Assembly: GCF_011075055.1 (NCBI RefSeq)
Contig: NW_025401177.1
Span: forward strand, 1-64,000
Source of the DNA: Mangifera indica
Taxonomy: Eukaryota; Streptophyta; Magnoliopsida; Sapindales; Anacardiaceae
Direction: 5' to 3'
Length of the DNA: 64,000 bases
The first letter of the stretch is position 1, and each line of letters starts with the position of its first letter. Positions 10,893 to 22,907 of this stretch are shown here, one piece after another. The notes below the pieces were generated by a model that had not been told where the DNA came from, did not search any database, and was given only the letters and a program-made list of their open reading frames with translations. A program made the position numbers and the translations under genes.

Positions 10893-13805
10893 TTAGCCTT
10901 CTAGACTGACAGACAAGTTACTCAAAACATCAGAGCTACTTGTCCCCTGCACATTAAAATGATTCACTAACCATAAAATAGCAGACCGGTTTATCATAAT
11001 CCCAGTTGAATTGGAGAAAACAGAATCTTCATTCTTCTTGTCAAACTTTTCTGAAAATTTAGCTAAGCTGTCAAACAACATTGAGGCATTAGATATAACC
11101 CATGCAGCCAGAGCTACAGCTGAAAAGTCCTGGAATACATTATTTGGCAATAACATTATTGCCCCAACAAGCTCAGGCGTTGGGGCACAACAATTGCATA
11201 ATGACAAAAGGCCTCCAACAGCGATGGCATCAACATTTGCATCTAATTCATGAGAGCAGAAAAATTTCAAAATGATCTTCTCCACCTGAACCTTAGAAAC
11301 TGCAAGCTCTGATCGAACCAAGTCCCAAAATTTATGTTGTTCTAGGCAGTCCCAATGGAGAGAGTTCATAATTAAGTGGGAAATGGCTTCTATATTTTCC
11401 CCAAATAAAGAGTATTTCTTCAAGCTAATTTCTAGCCGTATATCTACAAGATCAGCATGATCCAAACTGACAATAAAATTGATAATGTTTTCCTCACTAA
11501 CTGATAAATCAGTGAGATGACGAAAGATGCTGCCAAGTAAGAATTTCTGTCTTTTCTTTCCCCACTTGTAACAAGATATCAAGTCAAAGAGAAGGAGCTT
11601 GGACAGAGATGTATCATCTTCCCCATGTGAGATAGTTTTCAAGTATGTTAGGAAACATCTGTAAGCAGCAAAAGCACTATCCACTAACTTAGCAACTAAT
11701 TCTTTATCAGGTACAAAAGTTGAAACAACAGATCCAAAGGAACCTCTTTTTCTTTCATTCTGAAAAGAAAAATAACCATCAGCATGAAAGATCAGTAGCT
11801 CCATCCCTGAACCATTTATTTTTAAAAGATCATTGTCAACCATCAAATTTTTCACTATATCTGCCTCATAAGCTAGCCTTGAAGCATAAGATAATATGCG
11901 GGCTCCAACAGGAAAACCATTCTTTAACCAGAACAACAACAATTTTTGCATCTTCTCATGCTGTGAATATATTAATGTGCGAATTATGAAGGCCGTTGCT
12001 GACCCAATTTCATCGTCATGCTCAAGAGCATCTGGAGAATTCTCAAGAGAAGCAAACAGCTTGTCTCCATTCAAATCAAATTCCTTCGAGATTTTAGAAG
12101 ACAAAACTTCCGGGTCAACAGAAGCACTTTCGGGGTTTTGGGACTCAAGTTTTACAAATGAAAGAAGTAGTGCATCCAAAGTTTCAAGACCAAGTTTGGT
12201 TGAATTTTTTATAGCTTCTCCCAGATTTTGAACCAAACTCATGATAGTTTCAGCAGTAATAACTAGTGAACTACAAGGAGTAGCCAAGTCATCTGAAACT
12301 AAAATAGAAGCATCAGCAGATCTGGTTCTCCATCCAACTTCCTCGGTTTTTGTTGGTTGTCTTTCTGGAGATGGTGCTAAAAGTTGCACCCTGGACTGCA
12401 GCTCCTTAGAAAGGCCAGCTTTCGAAGCTAACACAAGCTTCCCAAGCCTCTCTTTCAGATGCGGAGAAAGTGCTTCGCATGAGGTCAATACATCCAGTGA
12501 GTGAATCACTCCTTTCTTAACCAATGCACCAAAAGAAGATGTTACTCCTCTAACTACAATATCATTATGGTCTGTATCATAGTTGTCCACAAGGAGGAAC
12601 AAAAAATCAAGAAGGGTGAATGTCATGTCAATGTATTGGGGTATGGAGCATACCATCAACAGAATTGCAGGCTCAATATTCATGATCTTATCTGAACTTT
12701 CTTCAAAGAAAAGCCAGTCGAAAAACAGTGCCAGCTTCGCATTTGCTGCAACATAATTCTTTCTGCAACATTTTAGAAGCCAACCTATGACAGCCCATCT
12801 AGGAATAACACCCGATTGAAGAACTTCATTAGAAGGGTGATGCCCACAACATATGAACCTAACAATGTCAACTATAAGAGTCTCTCTCTCTGGCCCAAAT
12901 AGAAACTTCTTAGCAAACCATGACTGATATCGTTTTTGGCTTCCCAATTTCACATGTGTAAGCAAAAACCGCAACTGGTTTTCCATCTCAGGAGTGATCC
13001 TAAGTAAAAAATAGCAACTTGAAGTCCTGAGGTGATACAATTGTGATAAATCTGAAAACCCTGGAGTCTTAAACTCATTGGGGTTCAATACCAAATCTTT
13101 CCATATAGCTCGAAACACTGGAACATGAAACAAATCCTGTAGCAACCGAACAAGATCCCTACCTACCTTTAAACACAAATGAAATTGCTCCCTCAACATC
13201 TTAACACAAAACTCAATCTCCAACTGCTTCAAAGGATCTAATTTCTCATTACTTGAAAACCTACAATGATCAGCTAATAATCGCAGAAAAGTATACAATG
13301 CACTACTCAAAACCAAAGGTTCCTCCTCTAATAAACAATTCCATTTACCCAAAAACAGACTAACCAGCTCAAAACACAACCACAAATTCTCATCACTAAA
13401 ATCCCCACCAACAATTTGCCTCAACAAACAACACAACAAACCATTAAATCCTATAGCTAAAACATCAATCATCTCCTTGGTAACCCAAATCAGCTGACTT
13501 TTCACCGAATAAAAAAGTTTCACATACAATTCATTAACAACTTTAACAAGCAAACTCACAAATAAACCATACCCATCAGTGACAATCGCATGTAGATGCT
13601 TGATGTGGACTTTGGCAAAGTGGGGTTCAGTCAAAACGCCATAAAGTATTGCACTATTCAACTGTGAGTATTCTTGTGGGCTAGGAATCTTCAAAGGGAA
13701 TGGGGGTCTCAGCTGCAGCTCAACAGTCTCAAAGGATTGTCTCAGAGAGAGCTCAAACTCGTTCTCCGCCTCATGTGGTGCAAGTCTTATCAGTTTTGAA
13801 GCCAT
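10893..13805 (-). CDS. INTS3: Integrator complex subunit 3 homolog (INTS3-like)
   Basis: One uninterrupted exon of 970 codons, starting at ATG 13803-13805 (MASKLIRLAPHEAENEFELS) and ending in TAA at 10893. The protein is a long helical-repeat protein. The N-terminal half carries blocks typical of Integrator subunit 3, such as RYQSWFAKKFLFGPE and GVIPRWAVIGWLLKCCRKNY. The second half is more divergent (SYKWGKKRQKFLLGSIFRHL, CSHELDANVDAIAVGGLLSL). Human INTS3 is near 1,040 residues, so the length is compatible. Integrator cleaves nascent RNA 3' ends, notably of snRNAs, and attenuates RNA polymerase II in the nucleus; plants have an Integrator-like complex including an INT3 relative. Codon use is uniform and no stop interrupts it, so it appears functional. 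Only about 30 bases separate its stop from the truncated edge of the importin pseudogene, so the 3' UTR is probably pseudogene-derived and the very C-terminus could have been trimmed. Confidence 0.88.
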   Translation of the reverse strand: MASKLIRLAPHEAENEFELSLRQSFETVELQLRPPFPLKIPSPQEYSQLNSAILYGVLTEPHFAKVHIKHLHAIVTDGYGLFVSLLVKVVNELYVKLFYSVKSQLIWVTKEMIDVLAIGFNGLLCCLLRQIVGGDFSDENLWLCFELVSLFLGKWNCLLEEEPLVLSSALYTFLRLLADHCRFSSNEKLDPLKQLEIEFCVKMLREQFHLCLKVGRDLVRLLQDLFHVPVFRAIWKDLVLNPNEFKTPGFSDLSQLYHLRTSSCYFLLRITPEMENQLRFLLTHVKLGSQKRYQSWFAKKFLFGPERETLIVDIVRFICCGHHPSNEVLQSGVIPRWAVIGWLLKCCRKNYVAANAKLALFFDWLFFEESSDKIMNIEPAILLMVCSIPQYIDMTFTLLDFLFLLVDNYDTDHNDIVVRGVTSSFGALVKKGVIHSLDVLTSCEALSPHLKERLGKLVLASKAGLSKELQSRVQLLAPSPERQPTKTEEVGWRTRSADASILVSDDLATPCSSLVITAETIMSLVQNLGEAIKNSTKLGLETLDALLLSFVKLESQNPESASVDPEVLSSKISKEFDLNGDKLFASLENSPDALEHDDEIGSATAFIIRTLIYSQHEKMQKLLLFWLKNGFPVGARILSYASRLAYEADIVKNLMVDNDLLKINGSGMELLIFHADGYFSFQNERKRGSFGSVVSTFVPDKELVAKLVDSAFAAYRCFLTYLKTISHGEDDTSLSKLLLFDLISCYKWGKKRQKFLLGSIFRHLTDLSVSEENIINFIVSLDHADLVDIRLEISLKKYSLFGENIEAISHLIMNSLHWDCLEQHKFWDLVRSELAVSKVQVEKIILKFFCSHELDANVDAIAVGGLLSLCNCCAPTPELVGAIMLLPNNVFQDFSAVALAAWVISNASMLFDSLAKFSEKFDKKNEDSVFSNSTGIMINRSAILWLVNHFNVQGTSSSDVLSNLSVSLEG

Positions 13806-16570
13806 GACGACTTCATAAAATGCATGAAGAAGAATGAATCATATACAAAGTACTTGAGCTGATAGTAGTTTATGTTGTACAAACCAAGAGAGAGATCTTG
13901 TTTTTCATCTGTCGAAAGGGTTTAAATCAATTTCCTTGCGTTTAATGAAGAATAAAGAGATAGAAACAAGGTTAATTATAAAATAGCCTAATTTGAGGGG
14001 TGTACACAAAATTATAGAGCGTTGGAATAGGGTGTACACCTTGAACACCTTACAATCTTGCGTAAATCATCTAAGTTGCTGTTGAACCGAGGATCCAAAA
14101 TGTTTGGATATACATAAATCTTGTTTTCAACCGTAGGACTATGACAGTGAGTGTTCCTAACAATGTTGAATCGGTCCAAATGTGAAAAAATTAACAAAAG
14201 CATTTCACATTAGAGCATATCGATTTGTTTGAATCCCATTATAATCTTCCATCAAGAGCTTATACAAATCAGAAGATTTCCAAACCTCTTGACTAGAATG
14301 TTAGTCACACTAGCATCATTCACAGCCAAATTCGGAAAAACGAACTTACATATTAGCTAACTGCAAGTATACAGCACCAATCTCCAGCTCATTTGAAACC
14401 CTAGGGACCTTCAGCTTAATTTGACCGGTTTAGTCTTGATCTCCCTCCTGTCCAGCTTGTGTGCGTTGTTTGACCGGTTTCTTGGCTGGATGGCTTGAGT
14501 TGCGCCCTCTATTGAAGACTGCTTGTTTGATTGGTGTTGCTTCTCCTGTGGTAGTTCCTCTTTGTGATTTTTGCTTGGAGGGGAAAGGCTTGTGGCTGCT
14601 GGGTTGGCTTCTCCCGGCATGTAAAAATTTTGGTTGTGTCTTTGTTTTTGTTAGACGCCTTCCTCTGTATTTTTTGGCTTAGTTTCCTCTTGTTGCCAAT
14701 CTCTAGTCCTTGTAGATCTTTAAACAAGAAGATTGGATGGTAGTTTCATCGGTTTCTTAGGGCATGCGTTTTGAAGGGTGGTGTTTCTGATCTTGTGGCA
14801 TGGTTCGGGTAAGCAAGGACAAATGCGGGTCGAGATAATATGGATGTAGATTGAAGATGATATGAATGTAGATTGAAAATGAATAGAGTTATTTATTCGT
14901 AATACATCCATTTGTGAGTTATTTATTATTATTAATTTTTTATCGTGTCTCTTCTATTTTTATTATTTTAATATATTTATTTTATAATTATTAATAATTT
15001 TTTTAAATATATAAGTATTATATGGAAGAATAAAAAATTAATTTAAATTATAAAAATATTTTTTATATATTTAAATAATCTTAATATTGAACCTAAAATA
15101 AATATTTATAATAAAATGTTTAGTATTTATATTCTTTAAATTTATTTTTAACATAATAAATTCTTTTAATTTTAAAATAAATTTAAATTTATTTCATATT
15201 TAAAAAATAAAAAATATATAAAATTAGTATTAAATATATTAAAAGTTTGATGTTGAAGAGGAAGATGAAGGCAACTAAAAAAAATAATAGATGATTTTTA
15301 GATAATTAATTACAAATATTACAAGCAATTTATCTATTTTGTCAAGATCTAAAATTAAGTGTCAAAAAACAACGTTTTACGAACATGAGTGTAAATCTTC
15401 TTTTACAGTATTTCAACTCTTAATTTGATTCGACTGTTGTAAGATTTGATATTTCAGGGTCAAGAAGGTTAAGGGGTGGAGGGAGAGACTCGAGAAGGTT
15501 AACGAGTGGGGGGAACACCGCGCATCCATGCGGGGATAATAGCTTATGAAGTTTTAAAAAAAAGGCTATTTTGTGCCAGGAGGTGATGCGAGGTTAACAA
15601 AAGCACACGGTTCTGGTTTTCAGCCGTTAGATCAAAACGATGCTTGCGTGCATTTTAGACGTGGCAGTTTCGATGGATGTTTGGGTTGTAACCTGATTGT
15701 CAAATATGGGCCGCTACCGGATCAACGGCTTGCTCTTAGCATACTGCTATTGATGGTCCTTTGATCCGGTTGTCTAACTGTTCAATATGGTTCTGCATTA
15801 GCCAATGGGCTTTAGTTATTCGATACTTTATAGCAAAGTTGGGCCAGTGTAACACCTTCAAATTTGCGTTTTATTTAGCCCAAGCCAGCTTAGGAGAGGC
15901 TCAATATGCGAAGGTTACTTGCATAATTGACCATTCTGTATTACAGAATTTCCACAATCAAGGATTAACATAAATGAAATGTTGGTCTGTTAATACTTAT
16001 TATATATACAATAAAACTATATATACTTAATTTAGATACATAAATATATATACATTTATGTGTGTCATCATATGATTGAAAGATTTTGAATTTAATATAA
16101 AGTAATAGCTGATAATATAATAACATATATAAATATGTATAAATTTGTATACTCTAAATAAATACATATAGTATTACTCTTATATATAATGGTTACAATT
16201 TTAAAGGCTGAACAAATTTTTTCGTAATATTATCTTGTTGCAGACATTTTATTTTGCTGCAGGACTAGGAGGGTTTCATGAGTAAACATGTCCTTCAATT
16301 ATCTGGTTTTATCTACACATGGGAATCGGTTCAAAATCCAACATTGATGGTGCAGTTTTGAGCACTATAACAGTAGCTAACCAGTAACCACTTGACATAC
16401 CCTTTATTCACGAGCAAAGAGACAAAGGCCATTTAAAGAAATTATTGTACTGAATTTGTCACACAAATCACACGATTCAAGGAATTTGTTCATAAATGTC
16501 ACGAAATCATCACCCATTGCGAGGGAAAAGCGAAATGTATAACATCAATCGTTATCAAGTTAACTATATA
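13806..16570. other. Intergenic, no gene found
   Basis: The promoter side of INTS3 occupies roughly the first 150 bases. The stretch 14930-15250 is extremely AT-rich. 14400-14720 and 15560-15970 have normal base composition and short open frames, but I recognise no protein in them. Confidence 0.35.
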
Positions 16571-19500
16571 CATGTAGATTGTAATGGGTAGCATTACCAC
16601 ACTCAGCCCACATTATCCTGAAATATGATCTTAGGATACCCATATTTCAAGCTGAAAAGTGAAAAGCGTTTTGTGAGTGACAATTTGCATTCAATAAGTT
16701 GACCAACTCATAGCCATTTATAAAGGTCTTGGTGCTGCATCATGTAACTGCAGAAAACAGCTTTTAGTCCCTTCAGATAAGAACCATGGAGCCCGGCTTG
16801 CCATCAATAATAGATTCTGAAATCTCCAAACAATGCCATCGAACAGTTTACTGTGTCTTATCCTCACCCCCACAACAATCGTTACCAATACCATGATGTT
16901 CTCTTTTCAGTACTGTTCTCAAATTCTGCTGAGCCTCAACTCTCGCTAAATTTCCAATTTGAGTTCCACTAATAGAGGGCCGCGGTCTCTGTCTCTCCAT
17001 CACCATCAGCCAACTAATTTATTCTCTTATCCCAGTTTGCGAAATCTTTGGATACAAATTTCCAACTATGTATCAGATAGAAATACAAAGCTTAATCTTT
17101 GCTTGATAAGCTTAATGCTGATCAAGCGAAGGTTAACTAGTGATGAAAACTGAATTCACCCCGTCATATAAGTGAATTTCTGTAAAAGTGAAAACGACAA
17201 CACAAAAAAGAGAGTAGAGTAAGAGGTGGGTTATTTGTTTGGTCGTACAACACTTATATTGGAGGAGGGAGGCCTCTAGGCATTGGTAGCCATTCTCCTA
17301 TATGGAGCGGCCATGCCACTCTCTCATTTGTTTGATTTTTGTCGTATTAATGGGCAAATAATATCGTGTTCTCGAGATGGAATGTGCGCCTGACCGACCT
17401 CTTGATGAGACCTTGGCGTGCAAAAGTCATCAACACACAGTAATTACTACTTCATTTGCTCTCCTTGCCTTGAATCACCGAAAAGTTGCACATTTTCTAT
17501 TCTATTCACTGCTTATCTCATGCTCCACTAAGGCCTAGCTATGTCTATCTCCATGTGAAATAAGTGGCTTGGCATGTAGTTCAGTCGGCATTGTAATTTA
17601 GCCCATAGTTTAATTATCATATATTCAATTGCCCATTATTCCTTTATATAATATTCCTTCATTTTCACTGTCTGGACAGCTTTATATGATTTCGCAGTCA
17701 CTGAATGAACTAGCTTAAAAGAGATAACATGACATTTACGACCTTAATATAGATTTCCGTGTACACTTGGGCAAAATGAAGCAAGTTATGGTGGGTCGTT
17801 CTTCCAATTAAGCAACAACAAAGTCCTGTTGAACATTGGCAGCTTCTTCCATCAAGGTCCAATGGAAAAGGCAAAAAGTTAACCTAATAAAGGCTCTTGC
17901 ATATGATTCATTCAAAGTGAGAAGCTTTTTTCAGAATAAAATAAGAGAACAGTACCAAAAGAATAACACAATGTTTTTAAAACTGGGTTGATGATCAAAT
18001 TGATTATCTCATTAATTTATGATTCAACCAATTTAACTTATTATCAAATTATAATGAATATATTTTGCTTAAAAATTTGTCAAAAATAAAACCAATTAAA
18101 ATACTCACATCTATGGAGATTAAAACATATCTTTTTTAAAAAATAATAATTATTTATTTGATTTCAATGAAATAATTAAAATAAAAAAAGTTTCAATCTT
18201 ATGATACAAAAAAATATAATTTTGTAAATTATTATCTATAGAAAACATTTTAATAGATATACTTTTTTTTTAAATTTATTTTTTTTATGAACCTTTAAAA
18301 ATTCATCCAAACTAATAAAAAATAATCAAATTACTCAAAAATAATTAAAATTTTAAAAAATATTTTAAATTTTGGTCAAACCAAATTTGATCGAATCACT
18401 GAATAAACAATATTTTTATATTACTTATAATAGATTTAGAATTAATTTTTAATTTAACCGATTGAATAAATAAATCTAATTTAATTTTAAAATCATTAGA
18501 ATAATACGAAGTCTTAATTTTTATCAACTCAAGCTCACACGTGATATTATAATGACAAGAATTAAACTTAACTTGAGTGTTGTATATATGCCATAACAAA
18601 TGTAGATACGTGGAGGTATAGAAACAGGAGCATTGCTCGATCGAATTCGGTTCGGATAAGCAAATCAAAAAGAAGATACGTGTATTGTTTTTTTGAGTTG
18701 ATGATGATAATAAACCCTAGTAGGGCCAAACAATGGAGAGCCGTGGTGATTTGACACCATAAGGGCAGTGGTGGGGGCCGGCTATTCTGTTTGGCTAGGC
18801 ATCTCAGATTTTTCCCAATCACATGTGAGTTTATGTACTCATGTTGTGTAAAAGTATTAAAGTTAAAATAAGGGAGCACTGGGGCATAGCCAAGCTATTA
18901 TGTCCCATATACAACAATTCAGTTTCACAGGGGAAAGAGAAAGACCTAAAGCTTTAAAGCAATTCGAGCCTACTACTTATAATTTTCCAAAAAACCTTTA
19001 ACACACACACAGACACGGTCTGAGGATTTTCGTACAAATGCAATGCTCAATAATTCACTGAATAACGGACAAGATCATGTGATTGCAGCTCAGTTTCAAC
19101 AAGTAATCTGTGGTAGGACAAAGTGCGAAGAAGTTACAGTGTCCTATGGAATAAGAGAACAAAAATCTGAAATGAGATGATTTAGGAAGATCGTTTAGGT
19201 ATAGTTGATGACGACTTACAATTTGGGGAAATTAAAGTTAAAGGAATAAGAGTGGATTATGGGAGACACTGTGATCAGCCTGACCCGTCCATAAGGGGTG
19301 AAGAATGCTAGTCTGTCCATGCGCAGGCTAGTGGCCGACAGCCTATCTCCTCCATAAACTACGACGCACTAAAACGTGTCGTTACATGCTGACAATCGTC
19401 TATGCAAAGTACAACAAATCATTTGTTTCTTTTCATTACCCAATTTCAAAGATAAAAGCCTCATTTTTTATGGTTCTCAATCTCTGGTTCACTCCACACT

Positions 19501-19689
19501 TTACCTTCTTCAGTGCAGATGCCACACAAGTTTTCTTTTCATGATGCCTATGTGATTTGAACCCTTGTTTTTTTATGTTGAATTCATTTATTTTGTTACT
19601 CGAACGAATTTTTTTAAAGTTACCTTAGTTAACTTCTAATAGTTTAACTTTTTATCTATACTGTGATAGTCTCATTTTAATTAGGGTAA
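16571..19689. other. Intergenic, no gene found
   Basis: Mixed-composition DNA with an AT-rich core (about 17990-18500). Several short open frames occur (for example 16959-17153 plus and 18568-18879 minus) without family signatures. A weak hairpin at 17278-17317 is discussed among the rejected items. Confidence 0.35.
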
Positions 19690-21297
19690 AAAAGAAAAGG
19701 TTAAAGGACTATTTTTTTCCAAAGTTTTAATGCAATCTAAAAAACATATGGCCAAAGGACTATTTCTCACCCAAGTTTAAGTGCTATTCCGAAGATATAC
19801 CCATGAGATTTGAAAAACTCAAAATTCTAACCATCCGTTAAAAATCTCAATTATGATTAAAGATAAAATCGTCTTTTAACAAAAAACAAATTTTTTATTA
19901 CGTTTGGCTCTCTCAACTTGAAAATCTCACAATTCCCCCTACCTGAAGTTTGAAAAACCAAAATTTCTCCCCTAAGGTTTGCAAATCATAGTCATAGTCA
20001 CTGAAGATGGTCATCTTCGATGGCATTGGCTCTCCCTGTTGATCACTTTTCAGCCATCAACATAGACTATTTTCTCTGACAAAGATAAAATCATCTTTGT
20101 CCGAGATGAAGACGACCTTTGGTGGTCTCAGACGGAGACGACGTGGCCATCTGAGACCACCGACGATTGTCTTTGTCTTGGATGAAGATGAAATAGTCTT
20201 CGTCAGAGGAAATAGCCTATGTCAGTGGCTAGGAAGTGATCGATAAGGAGAGTTGAGCCCGAAGGGAGAGCTAACGCCATTGGAGATAGCCATCTCTAGT
20301 GACTTCGACCATGATTTGCAAACCCTGGGAGAAAATTTTGATTTTTCAAACTTCAGGTGGGGGTTGAATTGTGAGTTTTCAAGCTAAGGGGGGAATGTAA
20401 CAAAACTTTATATTTTAAAATTTTTTTATTAAATAATTATTTTGCCCCTAACCATAACTGTGATTTTTAAAGGATTTGTGAGATTTTAGATTTTTCAAAC
20501 TTCATTGGTGTGACTTTGGGATAGCACTTAAACTTGGGGGTGAAATAGTCCTTTGGCCAAAATATACTTATAGCAGATGAAAAATCTAAACACCTATCTA
20601 TACCTAAATTTTTGTTAATATTGTCATTAAATATAAGGCCAAAACTATTATTTAACAATAATATTAAAAAATATGTATCTTATTTTCTCTTTCAAGTTTT
20701 AAAAATTAACATTTCACCCCAAACTCTAACTTTGAAAAGTGACTTTTTTCTCTCAAATCCTTAAGTTTTTTTTTCACCCCTTTCTCGAACCACCATCGAT
20801 CATTTGTGGCCAAAGGCCTCAAACTTTGTTTATTAAACAACAAATGTCATCCAAATCTAGACGCTTGTTGCCCAATTTGGATGATGGAGTGTCATCCATT
20901 TTGGACAATGTTTGTCATCCAGAGATCTAGATGACACGAACGTCTAGATCTAAATGATAGTCGTTATCCTTGAATAACAATAACACCTTCATCCACTATA
21001 GGGTTGTCGTTCGTCAAAGGAAGTAACCAAATTTCAAGTTTGGTTTTCAATAGAAAAAATGAATTTTTTAAAACTTTATTTTGAGAAAAAATGGTTAATT
21101 TTTTTAATCAAAAGAAAAAAATGAGATATAATTTTATTTATTTTAATATCATTAATAAAACAATTATTTTATCTCTTAATATTAATAAAAGAATTATAAA
21201 TATATTCTGAAGAATTAAAATTTGGATAGATATAGTTGTATGTATATCATTTCACTAAAGGGGTGCGAAGGAACGGAAAGAGTGCTTTGGCCAAAAG
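19690..21297. mobile_element. Mutator-like long-TIR element, copy C, split by copy B
   Basis: The outer element begins near 19690 with a degenerate terminus (gttaaaggactattttttt) and ends near 21297 with a decayed inverse terminus (gagtgctttggcc). Between 19750 and 20558 it is interrupted by a younger copy of the same family. The remaining arms show the family phrases 'aattaacatttcacccc' and 'ctttgaaaagtgac'. The central part (20790-21010) is less AT-rich. It encodes no protein. Confidence 0.6.
19750..20558. mobile_element. Mutator-like foldback element, copy B (best preserved hairpin)
   Basis: 809 bp, starting ggccaaaggactatttctca and ending in the inverse sequence gaaatagtcctttggcc. The two halves are inverse copies almost to the centre, where gtggtctcaga at about 20131-20141 faces its complement at about 20151-20162, with only a short loop between. 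The arms are therefore near 380 bp. The flanks aaaacatat and aaaatatac look like a 9-bp target duplication with two mismatches. There is no coding capacity, so it is a non-autonomous element mobilised in trans. Transcripts would fold into a long hairpin. Confidence 0.82.
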
Positions 21298-22334
21298 AAA
21301 ATTAAAAATTAAAAATACAATAACAGAAGATGCCAAATCCTTGAATCATTGACGCGTAGACTCGTAAGTTGCAACCCACTACTCAAGTCTCTATCTATCT
21401 ACGTTTCCATTTTGTCAATATGAACTTCGCAATCACTTCATTAATTGTTCAGTGAATTTGGAGTTCTAAAGACAAAAAGGGCTCTGTCCTATTGGCTAAA
21501 GGCGAGGAACTTACGCCAGATTCAATGCAGAGGGACGGGAGCCGAAACCTAGCCTTCTCACTGAGTGGTTTGGTTTACTTTCACTTTTACCTCTATCCCA
21601 ACCCATATCTTAGTTCATATTCTGAAAGATCTGACCGTAGTAATTCAGCTAATACTGACACTGACAAGATAAATTATTTACCTTACAACCTTGTTGATGG
21701 CTGCCACTCAGCTGCTTTCTTATTGCAAGAGTATAAAATTATCATTGACTTTTCCATGGCCCTCTAAGAAACTTGTACCTTAGTGCTCCGTAATTGAATT
21801 TACAGACGGTAAATCTCTGGGTTTTACCATGATTCTTTATGCCATGAATGGCAGAACCCTGGTCCCCGGACAAGACAACCTTAGGATGAGCATTATCTCG
21901 TGCCTAGCTACACTTGTAGACAATGAACAATGACCCACCACAATGCCGAGGCGAGGCCCCTTTTTTCTCGGGCTCTTTTTTCGTAGTTTCATCAATATGA
22001 AGATCCTTAGAATCCGTTTCCACCAATGAAATATATTTTAGAATATCATATAGTATTACAAACAGTGTCAAAACAAGTGTTTATCCGACCTAGAGCTAGC
22101 TAGCAATATTATTTTGCAACCCTACTTTCACTTGGGAATCGTACTACTGACCAGCGACTTTTTTGTCACATGATTAGCAAGGTTAACAGTAGAAAATTAT
22201 GGGGATCCATTACTTTTTACTGCTCATCGTCATGGCCAAGGCTGAAACAGAAGAGAGATTAACCCAGTTCCCTATAAATACATGCAATTTCATTCCAAAC
22301 ATCACAACCAATTCTCTAGCAAATTCATAATTCA
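21298..22334. promoter_or_regulatory. Upstream region of the C2H2 gene with TATA box
   Basis: A good TATA box (ctataaata, about 22272-22280) sits 55-60 bases before the ATG of the zinc-finger gene, implying a short leader. The rest, from 21298, is ordinary intergenic DNA. The open frame at 21492-21767 has no recognisable family. Confidence 0.5.
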
Positions 22335-22907
22335 ATGGGAGAGAGATCGATTGCATCCAACATTGGACCAGATAAACATTCTGATGATAAACCAGCTTCA
22401 GCACTAAAGCTATTCGGATTTCCATTAACTGAGCAAGATGAAAATCTTGAGAGAACATTAATTGGTGAAGGTAGAAAGTTCCAGTGTCATTTTTGCCGCA
22501 GAGTGTTTGCTAATTCTCAAGCGCTAGGGGGTCATCAAAATGCGCACAAAAGGGAGCGTCAAAGAGCAAAATCACGAGCCCAGTTTCATGATCAACGGTT
22601 CACAGCAGGTGCTGCACCACCTCTTCTCAGCTCACATGCAGTGCGATCAGCAGCCCCCATTTATCAAGGACAGTTTATCAGCAATTTTGGCACTGCTGCT
22701 ACAAATGGATCACGGCCTATATATTATTATACATCTCGCCCCTTGTTGCTTCCTTCGTCGCCTTCTCAGTTAATCCCTTCTCGAATTTTTATCGCCCAGC
22801 CTATGCATGCTGCAACTTCGTTTACTGAATTTTCTGGTAAACTACCTGAGGGAGTGGGAGGAGACAGAGGCGTTGATCTCCATCTTAAACTTTCTTCCTC
22901 TGGTTGA
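22335..22907 (+). CDS. Single C2H2 zinc-finger repressor, ZFP5/ZFP6/GIS type
   Basis: An intronless gene of 190 residues. The N-terminus carries the family box [14 protein letters not shown] (residues 23-36). One Q-type finger follows: Cys51, Cys54, His67 and His71 with the plant-specific QALGGHQ helix (62-68), then a basic extension [13 protein letters not shown]. The extreme C-terminus is [10 protein letters not shown], an EAR-type DLxLxL repression motif that recruits TOPLESS-like corepressors. This architecture (N-terminal leucine box, single QALGGH finger, C-terminal EAR) is that of the Arabidopsis GIS/ZFP5/ZFP6/ZFP8 group. Those genes act in the nucleus downstream of gibberellin and cytokinin to control trichome and root hair initiation. 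The family assignment is firm; which paralog it corresponds to cannot be decided here. Confidence 0.9.
   Translation: MGERSIASNIGPDKHSDDKPASALKLFGFPLTEQDENLERTLIGEGRKFQCHFCRRVFANSQALGGHQNAHKRERQRAKSRAQFHDQRFTAGAAPPLLSSHAVRSAAPIYQGQFISNFGTAATNGSRPIYYYTSRPLLLPSSPSQLIPSRIFIAQPMHAATSFTEFSGKLPEGVGGDRGVDLHLKLSSSG

Noticed and set aside
11011..12695. Plus-strand open frames opposite INTS3
   Set aside because: They are shadows of the 970-codon minus-strand gene and have no protein-like composition of their own.
17278..17317. Hairpin around ggcattggtagccattctcc / ggagcggccatgcc that might be a miRNA precursor
   Set aside because: The pairing is short with several bulges, and neither arm matches a conserved plant miRNA.
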